A program made the translations under genes and the position numbers. A stretch of DNA of 5,578 nucleotides from Candidatus Segetimicrobium genomatis. GTDB lineage: Bacteria; Sysuimicrobiota; Sysuimicrobiia; Sysuimicrobiales; Segetimicrobiaceae. The notes under the pieces were generated by a model. It worked only from the letters and a program-made list of their open reading frames with translations. It made no database searches and was not told where the DNA came from. Of this stretch, positions 5,464 to 5,578 are shown in pieces. The stretch lies in the NCBI GenBank assembly GCA_005882445.1, contig VBAN01000043.1, forward strand, positions 17,318 to 22,895, read 5' to 3'. Numbering within the stretch: position 1 is the first letter of the stretch; the number at the start of each line of letters is the position of its first letter.

Positions 5464-5578
5464 TCACCGTGTGAGGTGCTCAGCCTCCTGCTCCATCCAC
5501 TCCTCGACGGCGGCGCGAACGATCTCGTACGTGGTCCCCCGGCCTTCGCCGAGGATTGGGCTGGCCATAGACCGGCGG
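5464..5578 (-). CDS. C-terminal end of an unidentified protein (partial)
   Basis: A minus-strand frame open to the window edge ends with TGA at 5466-5464. It reads through ...MASPILGEGRG and TTYEIVRAAVEEWMEQE to a terminal LTR. An internal ATG at 5568-5566 could start a 34-residue peptide, but no Shine-Dalgarno is visible in the 10 nt before it. A longer gene continuing to the right is therefore likelier. The last 25 residues look like one amphipathic acidic helix. G or C fills most third codon positions, as in the neighbouring genes. It converges on the DinB-like pseudogene with 13 nt between stops. I do not recognise the family. Confidence 0.45.
   Translation of the reverse strand, partial: RRSMASPILGEGRGTTYEIVRAAVEEWMEQEAEHLTR

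Noticed and set aside
1..5578. CRISPR arrays, tRNA or rRNA genes, insertion sequences
   Set aside because: No regularly spaced repeats, no cloverleaf-like or rRNA-like sequence, no transposase motifs or terminal repeats were seen on either strand.

Overview
The window is GC-rich (roughly 70% by eye) and densely packed with bacterial genes, with G or C in most third codon positions. The proteins look like those of a high-GC soil or subsurface bacterium. The sequence alone does not fix the phylum, and there is no rRNA, tRNA, mobile element or CRISPR array to help.

Left part (1-2817, all minus strand, transcribed right to left): a tight four-gene run. It begins with an M24-family metallopeptidase-like protein (creatinase / aminopeptidase P fold, 1681-2817). 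Next is a small protein resembling a dimeric alpha/beta barrel (1338-1655), then a second M24 paralogue (60-1271), and finally the first 12 codons of a fourth gene (1-38) that leaves the window. Gaps are 25, 66 (or 42) and 21 nt, and most starts have a visible Shine-Dalgarno sequence, so this is probably one operon. The two M24 proteins align along their whole length. The upstream copy, however, lacks a block of about 27 residues that holds the conserved substrate-side histidine, while keeping all five metal ligands. The pair may be one canonical and one altered hydrolase acting on an amide, amidine or dipeptide-like substrate; the substrate cannot be read from the sequence.

Divergent control region (2818-3054, 237 bp): it separates the minus operon from a plus-strand gene. 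It holds a CGATCG-N8-CGATCG element that recurs with the same spacing just upstream of the other M24 gene, a 45-nt inverted repeat with 9-bp perfect arms, and the only AT-richer patch nearby.

Middle (3055-4278, plus): a 407-residue protein fusing a four-cysteine zinc ribbon and a duplicated helical motif to a xylose-isomerase-like / endonuclease-IV-like TIM barrel with the usual Glu-Asp-His-Glu metal ligands. It converges, 8 nt apart, on a HAD-superfamily phosphatase of the PpaX / phosphoglycolate phosphatase type (4287-4928, minus).

Right end: a DinB/YfiT-like gene (4961-5450, plus) is broken by a frameshift with apparent loss of the segment after helix 1. The C-terminal end of an unidentified minus-strand gene (5464-5578) closes the window.

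Most notable are the paralogous M24 pair with an altered active site and a shared putative operator, and the zinc-ribbon/TIM-barrel fusion. No stretch longer than 300 bases lacks a gene.
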